A stretch of DNA of 5,748 nt from Clostridiales bacterium (GCA_031262335.1 JAISHX010000217.1:1-5748), one strand, 5' to 3'. Positions 1-5,748 are shown, counted from the first letter of the stretch. The notes: a model not told the origin generated them from the sequence alone. A program made the numbers and translations.

Positions 1-309
1 ATTATCGGCGCGGCTTGGGCGCGTATACTTTCGCAACCGGAGAAAAAGGGCTACGGTAACATAGATGAACATACTCATGAACTTGCCGTATCAATTTTGC
101 CCGAATACCGCGGACAAGGCATAGGTACAACCTTATGCAATCAACTGCACATGGAACTGCACAGGCGCGGATTTGCGGCAATATCGCTTTCTGTGCAAAA
201 AACTAACCGTGCTTTAAAATTATACAACAAGCTCGGCTATGTGACAAGTTGTGAAAATACTGAAGATTTCATAATGATAAAAAATTTACGCACTTTTGAT
301 TCAATATAG
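1..309 (+). CDS. GNAT-family N-acetyltransferase, C-terminal part (5' end outside window)
   Basis: Frame 1 is open from the first base to TAG at 307-309, giving 102 visible residues; the N terminus lies upstream of the window. The sequence carries the acetyl-CoA binding motif A: a beta strand (ELAVSILP) followed by EYRGQGIGT, where R37, G40 and G42 (counted from the first visible residue) form the R/Q-x-x-G-x-G pyrophosphate loop. Motif B follows: a strand ISLSV, then TNRALKLYNKLGY (about residues 68-80), whose tyrosine is often the general acid in this fold. GNAT enzymes transfer an acetyl group from acetyl-CoA to an amine of a small molecule or protein in the cytoplasm. The substrate cannot be told from this fragment. 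A TTG at 97 could be taken as a start, but the motif A strand lies upstream of it, so it is an internal Leu codon. The gene is probably transcribed separately from the next one, which has its own promoter. Confidence 0.88.
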   Translation: MIGAAWARILSQPEKKGYGNIDEHTHELAVSILPEYRGQGIGTTLCNQLHMELHRRGFAAISLSVQKTNRALKLYNKLGYVTSCENTEDFIMIKNLRTFDSI

Positions 310-367
310 CAATTTTACAAGACATCAGAATATGCTTCTCCTTTTGAATTGAATTGGAAAATTCAAG

Positions 368-396
368 TTGACAAACAAACATAGTAGCTGTATGAT
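368..396 (+). promoter_or_regulatory. Sigma-A-type promoter of the FliD-like gene
   Basis: A perfect -35 box TTGACA (368-373) is separated by exactly 17 bases from TATGAT (391-396), one mismatch from the consensus -10. Transcription would start near 403, giving a leader of about 49 bases to the ATG at 452. A small AT-rich inverted repeat (TTGAATT 344-350 / AATTCAA 360-366) sits just upstream and could act as an UP-like element, though this is weak. The promoter is of the housekeeping class. I found no well-placed SigD/sigma-28 motif, which is what a late flagellar gene would often have. Confidence 0.85.
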
Positions 397-435
397 ATAT
401 ATAGGGGTAATGTATCGTTGCCCGCGAAGACTAAA

Positions 436-444
436 AAGGAGGGG
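436..444 (+). promoter_or_regulatory. Ribosome binding site fixing the FliD-like start
   Basis: AAGGAGGGG ends 7 bases before the ATG at 452, the usual Gram-positive spacing. This decides the start. A longer in-frame reading from TTG at 368 is possible, but that TTG is the first three bases of the -35 box and would lie upstream of the transcription start. Confidence 0.85.
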
Positions 445-451
445 AATCGAT

Positions 452-1795
452 ATGATTTCAGCTATGAAATACTTGCCAACACTCACTCAGTATGACAGTA
501 ATATGCAATTGCTGAACAATATGTCAGCCGCCAACAAATCAGGCGCAAGTAGCACTCCAAGCATCGATGGAATTTATTCAGTCATCCTTCAAAATTCGCA
601 GTTGACAAACGATAAAAGTATAATTAAAAAATACTTTTCTTCTGAAACTGCGACTAACCAAGCAAGCGAACAAACAGAGTCGTCTTCTTTTGCAACAGAA
701 GCCAAATCTGCATCGGAAGATATAAAATCAGCTTTGACCGCTCTTACAAACGGCAAAGCCGAAAAAACAGCAGTTTCTTCCGACAAAAATGCTGTTGATG
801 TAAAAAGTGTTTCAAAAACGGCAACAGATTTTTCTTTGACAGTAAATCAAACAGCAAAAACTCAAGAAAATGGCGGTACGCAAGCCTATGCGGCAGCAAA
901 TGCTGCAGATTCAGGAGTTGCAACAGGCAAGCAAACTATTAAAATCGAAAATGCGGGTAAAATTTATTATGCGGAATATGTCGTTTCGGCAACTGACACT
1001 AACAAAGATGTTCAGAAAAAAATCGCCGACGCAATAAACGCAGAAAAAGCAGGTGTTTCTGCCAAGGTAAATGTTGACAATAAGACCGGAAAAAGTTCTG
1101 TTGTTGTTGAGTCCGCCGCAACAGGAACAATCTCAAACGGTACGGCGCAAAGCGGCGAGCGTTTTTCAATAAGCGCGGCACAGACAAACGGACAGTCGTC
1201 GCAAGGAGCAATTGACGCTTACGGACTTTCCTCTGTAACGCGTGAGGCACAAAACGCAATTTACAGCATAAACGGAGAACAAAAAACCAACAAGACAAAT
1301 GATATTGAAGCTAACGGTGTTAAACTTACATTGAAGAACACAACCGAAAACGCAAATATCAAAATAACAGAAGACGGCACAACGCAAATAAATAATGTTC
1401 GTTCTTTGGTGAACGGCGTAAACGCCCTTCTTGATGTAACATCAAAAAATGCAAATCAACAAGGCGCGTCGTCTGTATATGGTAAATTATTCAGCACACT
1501 TAATTCAAATTCATCAGAGCTTGAAGGTATTGGAATTAACATAACTCAAAACGGATTTCTTGAAATTGACGAGAAAAAGATGCAACAGGCACAGGAATCC
1601 GGCGCAATAAGCAAAGTATTCCCAAAAGGAGCGACAAACGGCAGTTATGGTCTTGCGGGAAAATTGAATCAAATTGCAAGCACAACGTCAAGCTCTGCCG
1701 CCGATTTTGCAAGCGGTTCGGTATCATCATACTTACCTTCCAGTAATTATTTCCAAGATTCCGGACTTAGTTTCTTTGCAGATTATTTTATGTAA
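452..1795 (+). CDS. fliD: FliD-like flagellar cap / hook-associated protein 2
   Basis: This 447-residue protein has no cysteine, no tryptophan and no signal peptide, as is typical of axial flagellar proteins exported by the flagellar type III apparatus. FliD sits at the filament tip and helps flagellin subunits fold into the filament. After a Ser/Thr/Ala-rich N-terminal third, residues about 114-138 (VDVKSVSKTATDFSLTVNQT) resemble the FliD N-terminal domain. Residues about 187-242 (AINAEKAGVSAKVNVD, then ERFSI) resemble the flagellin-IN/FliD repeat. AQNAIYSINGE (266-276) with GVKLTLK (289-295) matches the D2-D3 region, and LEGIGINITQNGFLEIDEK (357-375) matches the conserved C-terminal iGI..dG.L.iDe motif. 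The N terminus is divergent and the tail, ending GLSFFADYFM, is unusual. The gene stands alone: no fliS, flagellin or other flagellar gene is next to it. Base composition is A-rich (35% GC by hand count in 1261-1320). It could be a FliD paralogue with another surface role. Family assignment is fairly sure; the exact role is inferred. Confidence 0.72.
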   Translation: MISAMKYLPTLTQYDSNMQLLNNMSAANKSGASSTPSIDGIYSVILQNSQLTNDKSIIKKYFSSETATNQASEQTESSSFATEAKSASEDIKSALTALTNGKAEKTAVSSDKNAVDVKSVSKTATDFSLTVNQTAKTQENGGTQAYAAANAADSGVATGKQTIKIENAGKIYYAEYVVSATDTNKDVQKKIADAINAEKAGVSAKVNVDNKTGKSSVVVESAATGTISNGTAQSGERFSISAAQTNGQSSQGAIDAYGLSSVTREAQNAIYSINGEQKTNKTNDIEANGVKLTLKNTTENANIKITEDGTTQINNVRSLVNGVNALLDVTSKNANQQGASSVYGKLFSTLNSNSSELEGIGINITQNGFLEIDEKKMQQAQESGAISKVFPKGATNGSYGLAGKLNQIASTTSSSAADFASGSVSSYLPSSNYFQDSGLSFFADYFM

Positions 1796-1838
1796 TTTTT
1801 ATAAGTAATGACGTTATGTCCTCTTCTTGTTTTACCGA

Positions 1839-1937
1839 ATGACAAATGAGCCGGAAAAATGGTCAAACATTGATGAAGTCACCGAGCATCTCGGCGTTTA
1901 TAAAGATTTGAGTGGTCAAAACTCAAAAGCAAAATAA
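1839..1937 (+). pseudogene. Remnant of excisionase-like helix-turn-helix gene
   Basis: An ATG at 1839 opens 32 codons ending at TAA 1935-1937. The first 23 residues (EKWSNIDEVTEHLGVYKD and its short N-terminal lead) match the beginning of small excisionase/MerR-like HTH proteins, in which W-x-x-x-D/E-V-x-x-x-L-G-V-x-K-D forms the first helices before the recognition helix (typically ...TIRNWIKK). Here the match stops at KD and is followed by an unrelated tail, LSGQNSKAK, so the recognition helix and the wing are missing. No ribosome binding site precedes the ATG. Relatives of about 60-70 residues are often found near restriction-modification genes or mobile elements. The best reading is a 3'-truncated gene fragment left by a deletion or by insertion of the downstream module; a functional 32-residue peptide is less likely. 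The family match is from memory of the motif. Confidence 0.6.
1907..1927. repeat. 7-bp-arm palindrome upstream of the response regulator gene
   Basis: TTTGAGT (1907-1913) and ACTCAAA (1921-1927) are perfect reverse complements around a 7-base spacer, 27 bases before the ATG at 1955. The palindrome lies in the non-homologous tail of the HTH remnant. It could be an operator or a weak RNA hairpin near the ribosome binding site. No T-run follows, so it is not an intrinsic terminator. Confidence 0.4.
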
Positions 1938-1954
1938 GCGAGGAGAATATAACA

Positions 1955-2611
1955 ATGCAAAATGAATACAAAATCCTCCTCGTGGAGGACGATACAATGA
2001 TTGCTTCCGGTCTTGTCTACGCTTTGCAAAGCGAGGGCTACGAAGTGACACATTGCAAGACGGTTTCATCGGCTCTTGCAGCGATTGACGTCCGGCAGTT
2101 TAACCTTGCCGTTTTGGACTTGGGTCTGCCGGATGGAAGCGGTTTTGACGTGCGTGAAAAGCTCGGCGATACCGCTGTCATTTTTCTCACCGTTGTGGAC
2201 GACGAGGGTAATATAGTAAAGGCTCTTGACGGCGGTGCGGAAGACTATATCACTAAACCGTTCCGTCTGCGTGAACTTTTAGCGCGGATTAAAGCTGTTC
2301 TGCGGCGGCAAGGCGGACGTGCAGATACGCTTACACTTGGCAAGGTTAGTATTGTAGTCGCGACAGGCAAGGCGTATATTGACGGGAACGCCCTCGACCT
2401 CACGCCACTTGAATACAGGTTGCTCCTCATATTTGCCAATAACAAAGGACTGATTCTATCACGTTCTCAAATTTTAGACGGCTTATGGGATTCAGCGGGA
2501 AATTTCGTTGAGGACAACACTCTAACGGTATATATCAAACGGTTGCGCGAAAAACTCGGAAGTGCGGTCGATATTGAAACCGTACGCGGAATGGGATATA
2601 AAGCAGAATGA
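1955..2611 (+). CDS. OmpR/PhoB-family response regulator (BceR/VncR-like)
   Basis: This 218-residue, two-domain regulator has the normal length for the family. The receiver domain (about 5-115) has the acidic pair D12/D13, the phospho-accepting D55 in VLDLGLPDGSG, the switch threonine T79 in IFLTVVDDE, and K101 in DYITKPF. The C-terminal winged-helix DNA-binding domain (about 125-216) has LTPLEYRLLLIF, a recognition helix region DNTLTVYIKRLREKLG, and the terminal VRGMGY hairpin. All key residues are present, so it should be active. GAGGAG (1940-1945), 9 bases before the ATG, supports the start. Its stop overlaps the kinase start as ATGA, so the two are translationally coupled and co-transcribed. 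The likely target is the GTCAC half-site array before the ABC genes. I could not identify a convincing promoter for this operon in 1796-1954. The stimulus is unknown; related systems sense peptide antibiotics or envelope stress. Confidence 0.93.
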   Translation: MQNEYKILLVEDDTMIASGLVYALQSEGYEVTHCKTVSSALAAIDVRQFNLAVLDLGLPDGSGFDVREKLGDTAVIFLTVVDDEGNIVKALDGGAEDYITKPFRLRELLARIKAVLRRQGGRADTLTLGKVSIVVATGKAYIDGNALDLTPLEYRLLLIFANNKGLILSRSQILDGLWDSAGNFVEDNTLTVYIKRLREKLGSAVDIETVRGMGYKAE

Positions 2612-3435
2612 TTATACCTAAAAAAGAAGTAGTTCAGTTATCGGAAAACATCCGAAAAATCATAGACGGTCACAATATCGACCTTCGCGATAACCGCGAG
2701 GGAAAACTGTCAATACTCAAAAACGATATTCATACGCTTGCGAATCAGCTATCCGAACAAGCGTACAATTCGGAAAAAGAAAAAGAACTGCTTCGCGGAA
2801 CATTAGCCGACATCTCGCACCAAATCAAGACACCGCTCACTTCTATGTCTATTATGATAGATTTGCTTGAAGGCACACCGCCCGATAAACAATCTGAGTT
2901 TATCGCCAATATCAAAACAAGCCTCACCCGTACCGAGTGGCTTGTATCAGCGCTTTTAAAATTGGCTAAACTGGAATCGGGTGCGATTACATTTTCACGC
3001 GGTAGTACCACCGCCGCGGAACTTTCGGAACTTGCGCTAAAACCATTGCAAATACTGCTCGATGTAAAAAATCAGACGATAAAAATGAACGGCGATACTC
3101 CTCTCGTATGCGATAAGCGTTGGACAAGTGAGGCTTTGACTAATATCCTTAAAAACGCTTCTGAATATTCACCAAACGGCGGCGTTGTAACAATAGAAAG
3201 CGGAGAAAATCCTATATGTTCTTGGCTTTCCGTCACCGATTCAGGCAATGGATTGACGAGAGCGGAAATCGCCACCCTGTTTCGGCGGTTCGAGGGTTCA
3301 AGGAGCAAACACGGCATCGGAATCGGCTTGCCGCTCTCACTTGCAATAATGCGAGGGCAAAACGGCGACATTGAAGCGGAAAACGCCGAGGGCGGCGGTG
3401 CAAAGTTTACAATAAAGTTTTACAAGGCAACGTGA
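2608..3435 (+). CDS. Sensor histidine kinase lacking transmembrane segments
   Basis: This 275-residue kinase is the partner of the preceding regulator. Visible in order are a linker (about 10-60) with a predicted coiled-coil character, the H-box DISHQIKTPLTSM with phospho-accepting H71, the N-box EALTNILKNASEYSP (175-189, N179 and N183), the G1-box DSGNG from D211, an F-box LFRRFEG (224-230), and the G2-box GIGIGLPLS (236-244). The catalytic core is therefore complete. What is missing is any hydrophobic membrane segment: the protein opens MIIPKKEVVQLSENI and goes straight into what, in related kinases, is the stretch just after the second transmembrane helix. Relatives next to such ABC transporters normally carry two membrane helices (about 60-70 more residues). 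The start is fixed by the ATGA overlap with the regulator gene, and no upstream extension is possible in this frame without running through that gene. It may be a cytoplasmic kinase or an in-frame deletion derivative. Confidence 0.9.
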   Translation: MIIPKKEVVQLSENIRKIIDGHNIDLRDNREGKLSILKNDIHTLANQLSEQAYNSEKEKELLRGTLADISHQIKTPLTSMSIMIDLLEGTPPDKQSEFIANIKTSLTRTEWLVSALLKLAKLESGAITFSRGSTTAAELSELALKPLQILLDVKNQTIKMNGDTPLVCDKRWTSEALTNILKNASEYSPNGGVVTIESGENPICSWLSVTDSGNGLTRAEIATLFRRFEGSRSKHGIGIGLPLSLAIMRGQNGDIEAENAEGGGAKFTIKFYKAT

Positions 3436-3459
3436 GCAAATCGCCGCGTTGCCTTTTTT
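3424..3459 (+). terminator. Intrinsic terminator of the regulator-kinase operon
   Basis: AAGGCAACG (3424-3432) pairs perfectly with CGTTGCCTT (3447-3455) around a 14-base loop, and the 3' arm runs into six T (3454-3459), then ATTT. The left arm lies in the last codons of the kinase gene and the TGA (3433-3435) is in the loop, so a terminating ribosome could compete with hairpin formation. It separates the kinase gene from the transporter genes. Confidence 0.82.
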
Positions 3460-3463
3460 ATTT

Positions 3464-3510
3464 GAAAGTGACTAAACTGTCACCGAAATAGTCACCTGAG
3501 AGTCACTTTC
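3464..3510 (+). promoter_or_regulatory. Four-half-site operator array upstream of the ABC transporter
   Basis: GTGAC at 3468-3472 is followed by GTCAC at 3479-3483, 3491-3495 and 3502-3506. Starts are 11, 12 and 11 bases apart, about one helical turn, which suits side-by-side binding by OmpR-family dimers. The first two half-sites form an inverted pair with a 6-base spacer. The outermost 10 bases are also perfect reverse complements (GAAAGTGACT 3464-3473 / AGTCACTTTC 3501-3510). The likely ligand is the regulator encoded at 1955. Binding is inferred; the repeats are seen directly. Confidence 0.65.
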
Positions 3511-3522
3511 GGTTGTTATACT
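3493..3522 (+). promoter_or_regulatory. Promoter of the ABC transporter operon with weak -35
   Basis: TATACT (3517-3522) is a good -10 box; transcription would begin near 3529, about 27 bases before the ATG. At a 17-18-base spacing the -35 position reads CACCTG or ACCTGA, unlike TTGACA. A good -10 with no -35, overlapped by the GTCAC array, is the pattern of a promoter that depends on an activator. One half-site (3502-3506) lies inside the spacer, so repression is also possible. Confidence 0.6.
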
Positions 3523-3555
3523 AATCTCGTAACAAAAACGAGGAGGATTTATTCA

Positions 3556-4239
3556 ATGAAAATTTTACAGGTTCAAAACCTATCAAAAATTTACGGTAAA
3601 GACGGCACACAGGTCAAGGCACTGGATGATGTGAACTTTGCCATTGAAAAAGGTGAGTTTGTTGCGGTGGTCGGCGCGTCCGGTAGCGGAAAATCTACGC
3701 TACTGCACCTTTTAGGCGGCGTTGACCGCCCGACAAGCGGAAAGGTATTCGTGGATGGCAAAGACATATACTCAATGAATGAGTCACAGCTTGCCATCTT
3801 TCGTCGCCGCAACGTGGGGTTTATCTATCAGTTTTACAACCTCATTCCCACACTAACAGTAACCGAGAACATTATGCTCCCGCGTTTGCTTGATGAGCGT
3901 GAAGCCGACAAGGAAAAACTGCATACCATACTTGAAACGATAGGACTTACCGACCGCCAATCCCATCTGCCGAATCAGCTTTCAGGCGGACAACAACAAC
4001 GCGTTTCTGTAGGTCGTGCCTTAATCAACGACCCCGCAATTATATTAGCAGACGAACCCACGGGTAATCTTGACAGCAAATCAAGCCGAGAAGTCATTGA
4101 GCTATTAAAAGCCGCTAACAAGCGGTATAATCAGACGCTACTCGTTATTACTCATGATGAGAAAATAGCCCTGCAAGCCGACCGCATTATCACTATTGCA
4201 GACGGCAGAATAACAAGCGACGAGCAGGTAAAGGCATGA
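3556..4239 (+). CDS. ABC transporter ATP-binding protein (BceA/LolD/MacB-type)
   Basis: This 227-residue ATPase is of the family's usual length. It has the Walker A motif GASGSGKST (40-48), a Q-loop in YQFYNLIP (Q92), the signature LSGGQQQR (142-149), Walker B IILADEP (162-168, catalytic E167) with the D-loop GNLD, and the switch histidine H200 in VITHDE. All ATPase elements are intact. It would work as a dimer on the cytoplasmic face of an FtsX-type permease, using ATP to move or free lipophilic substrates or peptide antibiotics rather than as a classical importer. AGGAGG (3541-3546) lies 9 bases before the ATG. Its stop overlaps the permease start as ATGA. The operon has its own promoter with the half-site array. 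Because the permease appears truncated, this ATPase may have no working membrane partner. Confidence 0.95.
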   Translation: MKILQVQNLSKIYGKDGTQVKALDDVNFAIEKGEFVAVVGASGSGKSTLLHLLGGVDRPTSGKVFVDGKDIYSMNESQLAIFRRRNVGFIYQFYNLIPTLTVTENIMLPRLLDEREADKEKLHTILETIGLTDRQSHLPNQLSGGQQQRVSVGRALINDPAIILADEPTGNLDSKSSREVIELLKAANKRYNQTLLVITHDEKIALQADRIITIADGRITSDEQVKA

Positions 4240-5666
4240 AACTCACAACTAAACTGGCATTATCTCAGTTGAAAGAAAACCGCAAGCGTACTATCCTCAC
4301 CCTGCTTGGGATTGTTCTGTCAGTCGCCATGATTACAGCCGTTTTCGGCTTTGTGGCGTCAGGACGCAACGCCATCTACAATCTCGTGCTTAGCCGGGGC
4401 AACTACCATGTTGCCTACGGCAACCTCGCCCCGGCGGAGGCGGAAACCCTTGCCGCCGACCCGGCGTTTGAAAGCCACTATACTCAGGTCGAATCAGACG
4501 GCGCGGTGACCCTCTATGCACGCTTAGCCAAGCCTTCCGGCAACGTCTGGGGGCAGATGCACGCCATTATCGAAGCATATAACATCAACGACTTTTCAGC
4601 CAAAAAGAACACCCAGCTTTTGGCGCTGGAAGGTCATGTGCCCGACGAATACACCATCGTGATGTTCACCATTGCGGGGGTGCTGTTCCTTGTGATTATG
4701 GTAGCTTCGGTGATTGTAATCTCCAACGCTTTCCGCGTGAGTGCCGGAGAACGCATCAAGCAATTCGGTATACTGAAAAGTGTAGGTGCAACCGCAAGGC
4801 AGATTCGTTCCACGGTTGTTTCCGAAGGACTTCTCCTTGCCTTTATCGGCATTCCCATCGGAATCGGAATAGGTCTTGGGGTGGAAGCGGTGGGTTGCGC
4901 TTTGGCAGGACATTTTTTGGTTGCGCGCAATAAATTGAACGATATGCAGATTCATATGGATTTTGCCGCTCCGTGGTGGGTAATTGTATTAGCCGCTGTG
5001 TTGGCACTGCTCACAATTTTTCTGTCTGCTTATCTTCCTGCCCGTAAAGCCGCTAAAATCCCTGCGATTGACGCGATTCGCGGCAAAGGCGAGGTAAAGC
5101 TAAAGGCGAAAAAAGTGCGTGGGGCTGTACTCACACGCAAAATCTTCGGCGTGGAGGGACAGCTTGCTTCCACTTTCATGAAACGCAGCCGCAGGAATTA
5201 CAGGGCGACGGTGATTGCCCTTGCCTCCAGCGTGGTGTTGTTTTTGGTGGGCGTTTCCTTTGGCGATTCGCTGATGACCCAGGTGACCATGCTCTACCCA
5301 GGCGTCGACGCCACGGCGTATGTGAGTCTTTCGTCCTACAGCGTGTCCACATCGGAGGACACGTTGCCTCCGACTACCTCCGCCGAAGCCGCCCGCACCG
5401 TCACCGAGCGGTTACAGACCTTTGACCGAGAAGCCGCTATTAAAATGGTCGGCGGCAACGCCGGATTGGAGATTCAGACCACCGATACCGACATCTGGAG
5501 CGATGCAGGGCGAATCGCCATACCCGAGGCGCAAAGCGGCAGACCGGTGTTGGTCATCTACCTCTCGCTGGACGACGCGTTTTACGCGGAATTATGCAAG
5601 CAGGCGAACGTCCCGGAAGGCGCGAATATCAGACCTGTTCTAAAACCGAAAAATATGATATATTAA
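4236..5666 (+). pseudogene. FtsX-type ABC permease, 3'-truncated by a probable IS insertion
   Basis: The frame codes for 476 residues. Hydrophobic segments are at about 18-41 (TM1), 140-165, 198-228 and 247-268 (first FtsX domain, with the typical FGILKSVGAT loop at 177-186 and a YLPARKAAKIPAIDAIR end at 266-282), and 323-343 (TM5). A second extracellular region then starts but stops at residue 476. Family members continue through this region to three more membrane helices carrying a second FtsX domain, so the C-terminal part is missing. Permease-like sequence runs to about EGANI (residue 465, base 5630). The last 11 residues, RPVLKPKNMIY, are charged and unlike the family and probably come from the end of an insertion sequence. 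Translation is coupled to the ATPase by ATGA. GC content is uneven along the gene: by hand count 65% at 4381-4440, 42% at 4981-5040 and 70% at 5341-5400. The protein is probably non-functional as a transporter. Confidence 0.82.
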
Positions 5667-5748
5667 AAGAATGAATAATGTAGAACGGCTGGAAAGATTG
5701 CCGGAAGAAAAATATCAAATAATATTCGGTGTACACAAAGAAACATTT
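5631..5748 (+). mobile_element. Left end of an insertion sequence (partial)
   Basis: The permease reading loses family resemblance at about 5631, where AT-rich sequence beginning AGACCTGTTCTAAAAC starts and leads within 40 bases to a transposase-like start. This is the layout of an IS end: a terminal repeat, then a short leader, then the transposase gene. The exact terminus, the matching right repeat and any target duplication lie outside or cannot be fixed from one side. Confidence 0.5.
5671..5748 (+). CDS. Probable transposase N terminus (IS5-like), cut by window end
   Basis: ATG at 5671 opens 26 codons that stay open to the window end. The visible peptide, MNNVERLERLPEEKYQIIF then GVHKETF, resembles the start of IS5-type DDE transposases. 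In these, a short helix with LP..(E/K)F/Y is followed by a TGV..ETF-like turn that begins the helix-turn-helix domain. Only a weak purine-rich stretch (AAAAGA, 5665-5670) stands before the start, which is common for transposases. Its position directly after the abrupt end of the permease supports an insertion. The assignment rests on a short peptide and could be wrong; the alternative is an unrelated host gene. Confidence 0.5.
   Translation, partial: MNNVERLERLPEEKYQIIFGVHKETF

Noticed and set aside
344..366. AT-rich inverted repeat as a terminator for the acetyltransferase gene
   Set aside because: The stem is only A/T-rich (one G-C pair per 7), the repeat is low-complexity, and no T-run follows.
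432..453. Possible SigD/sigma-28 flagellar promoter (TAAA ... CGATAT)
   Set aside because: The spacing is 12 bases rather than about 15, and the -10-like part overlaps the start codon; the sigma-A promoter at 368-396 explains the gene.
999..1387. Overlapping minus-strand open frames opposite the FliD-like gene
   Set aside because: They are low-complexity Arg/Leu/Cys-rich translations, have no ribosome binding sites, and mirror the codon bias of the plus-strand gene.
1878..1882. Single GTCAC upstream of the regulator as an autoregulation site
   Set aside because: A lone 5-base match with no phased neighbours lying in the HTH remnant; expected by chance.
1882..1894. Small hairpin CCGAG-CAT-CTCGG
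   Set aside because: Only 5-bp arms with no T-run, and it falls in codons of the conserved HTH motif, so it is probably coincidental.
1870..1936. A promoter for the regulator gene (TATAAA at 1899-1904, TTGAGT at 1908-1913)
   Set aside because: TATAAA has no acceptable -35 box at 16-18 bases, and TTGAGT has no -10 at the right distance (AAAATA only).
4596..4955. Minus-strand open frame of about 119 codons opposite the permease
   Set aside because: No recognisable motif or ribosome binding site, and the plus-strand reading has clear FtsX-type membrane segments.
5422..5643. Second plus-strand open frame in the GC-rich end of the permease
   Set aside because: It is an alternative-frame shadow with Arg/Pro/Ser-rich composition; the permease frame carries the family-like sequence DDAFYAELCKQANVPEGANI.

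Overview
The window looks like a chromosomal segment of a low-to-mid-GC Gram-positive bacterium, most likely a motile member of the Clostridia. The support is indirect. Ribosome binding sites are strong AGGAGG types, one promoter is a near-perfect housekeeping (sigma-A type) promoter, there is a FliD-like flagellar protein, and there is a two-component system next to an ABC transporter of the kind common in Firmicutes. No rRNA, tRNA or CRISPR array is visible. All genes are on the + strand.

Layout: positions 1-309 hold the C-terminal part of a GNAT acetyltransferase cut by the window edge. A consensus promoter at 368-396 then drives a stand-alone, cysteine-free FliD-like (flagellar cap / hook-associated protein 2) gene at 452-1795. 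The 159-base gap after it contains a 32-codon remnant of an excisionase-like helix-turn-helix gene (1839-1937) and a 7-bp-arm palindrome.

From 1955 there is a regulator/transporter module. It consists of an OmpR-family response regulator and a histidine kinase joined by an ATGA overlap, an intrinsic terminator, a promoter region with four GTGAC/GTCAC half-sites spaced one helical turn apart, and then an ABC ATPase and an FtsX-type permease, also joined by an ATGA overlap. The expected circuit is that the kinase phosphorylates the regulator, which controls the half-site array and so the transporter. Modules of this layout (BceRS-AB and VncRS/Vex-like) usually respond to antimicrobial peptides or other cell-envelope stress.

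The module appears damaged at two points. The kinase has its catalytic core but no transmembrane segment. The permease stops after five membrane segments, where its sequence runs into what looks like the left end of an insertion sequence whose transposase starts at 5671 and leaves the window. The main points of interest are this apparent decay, the half-site array, the helix-turn-helix remnant, the isolated FliD-like gene, and strong GC mosaicism inside the permease. I see no convincing evidence of a wholly new system.
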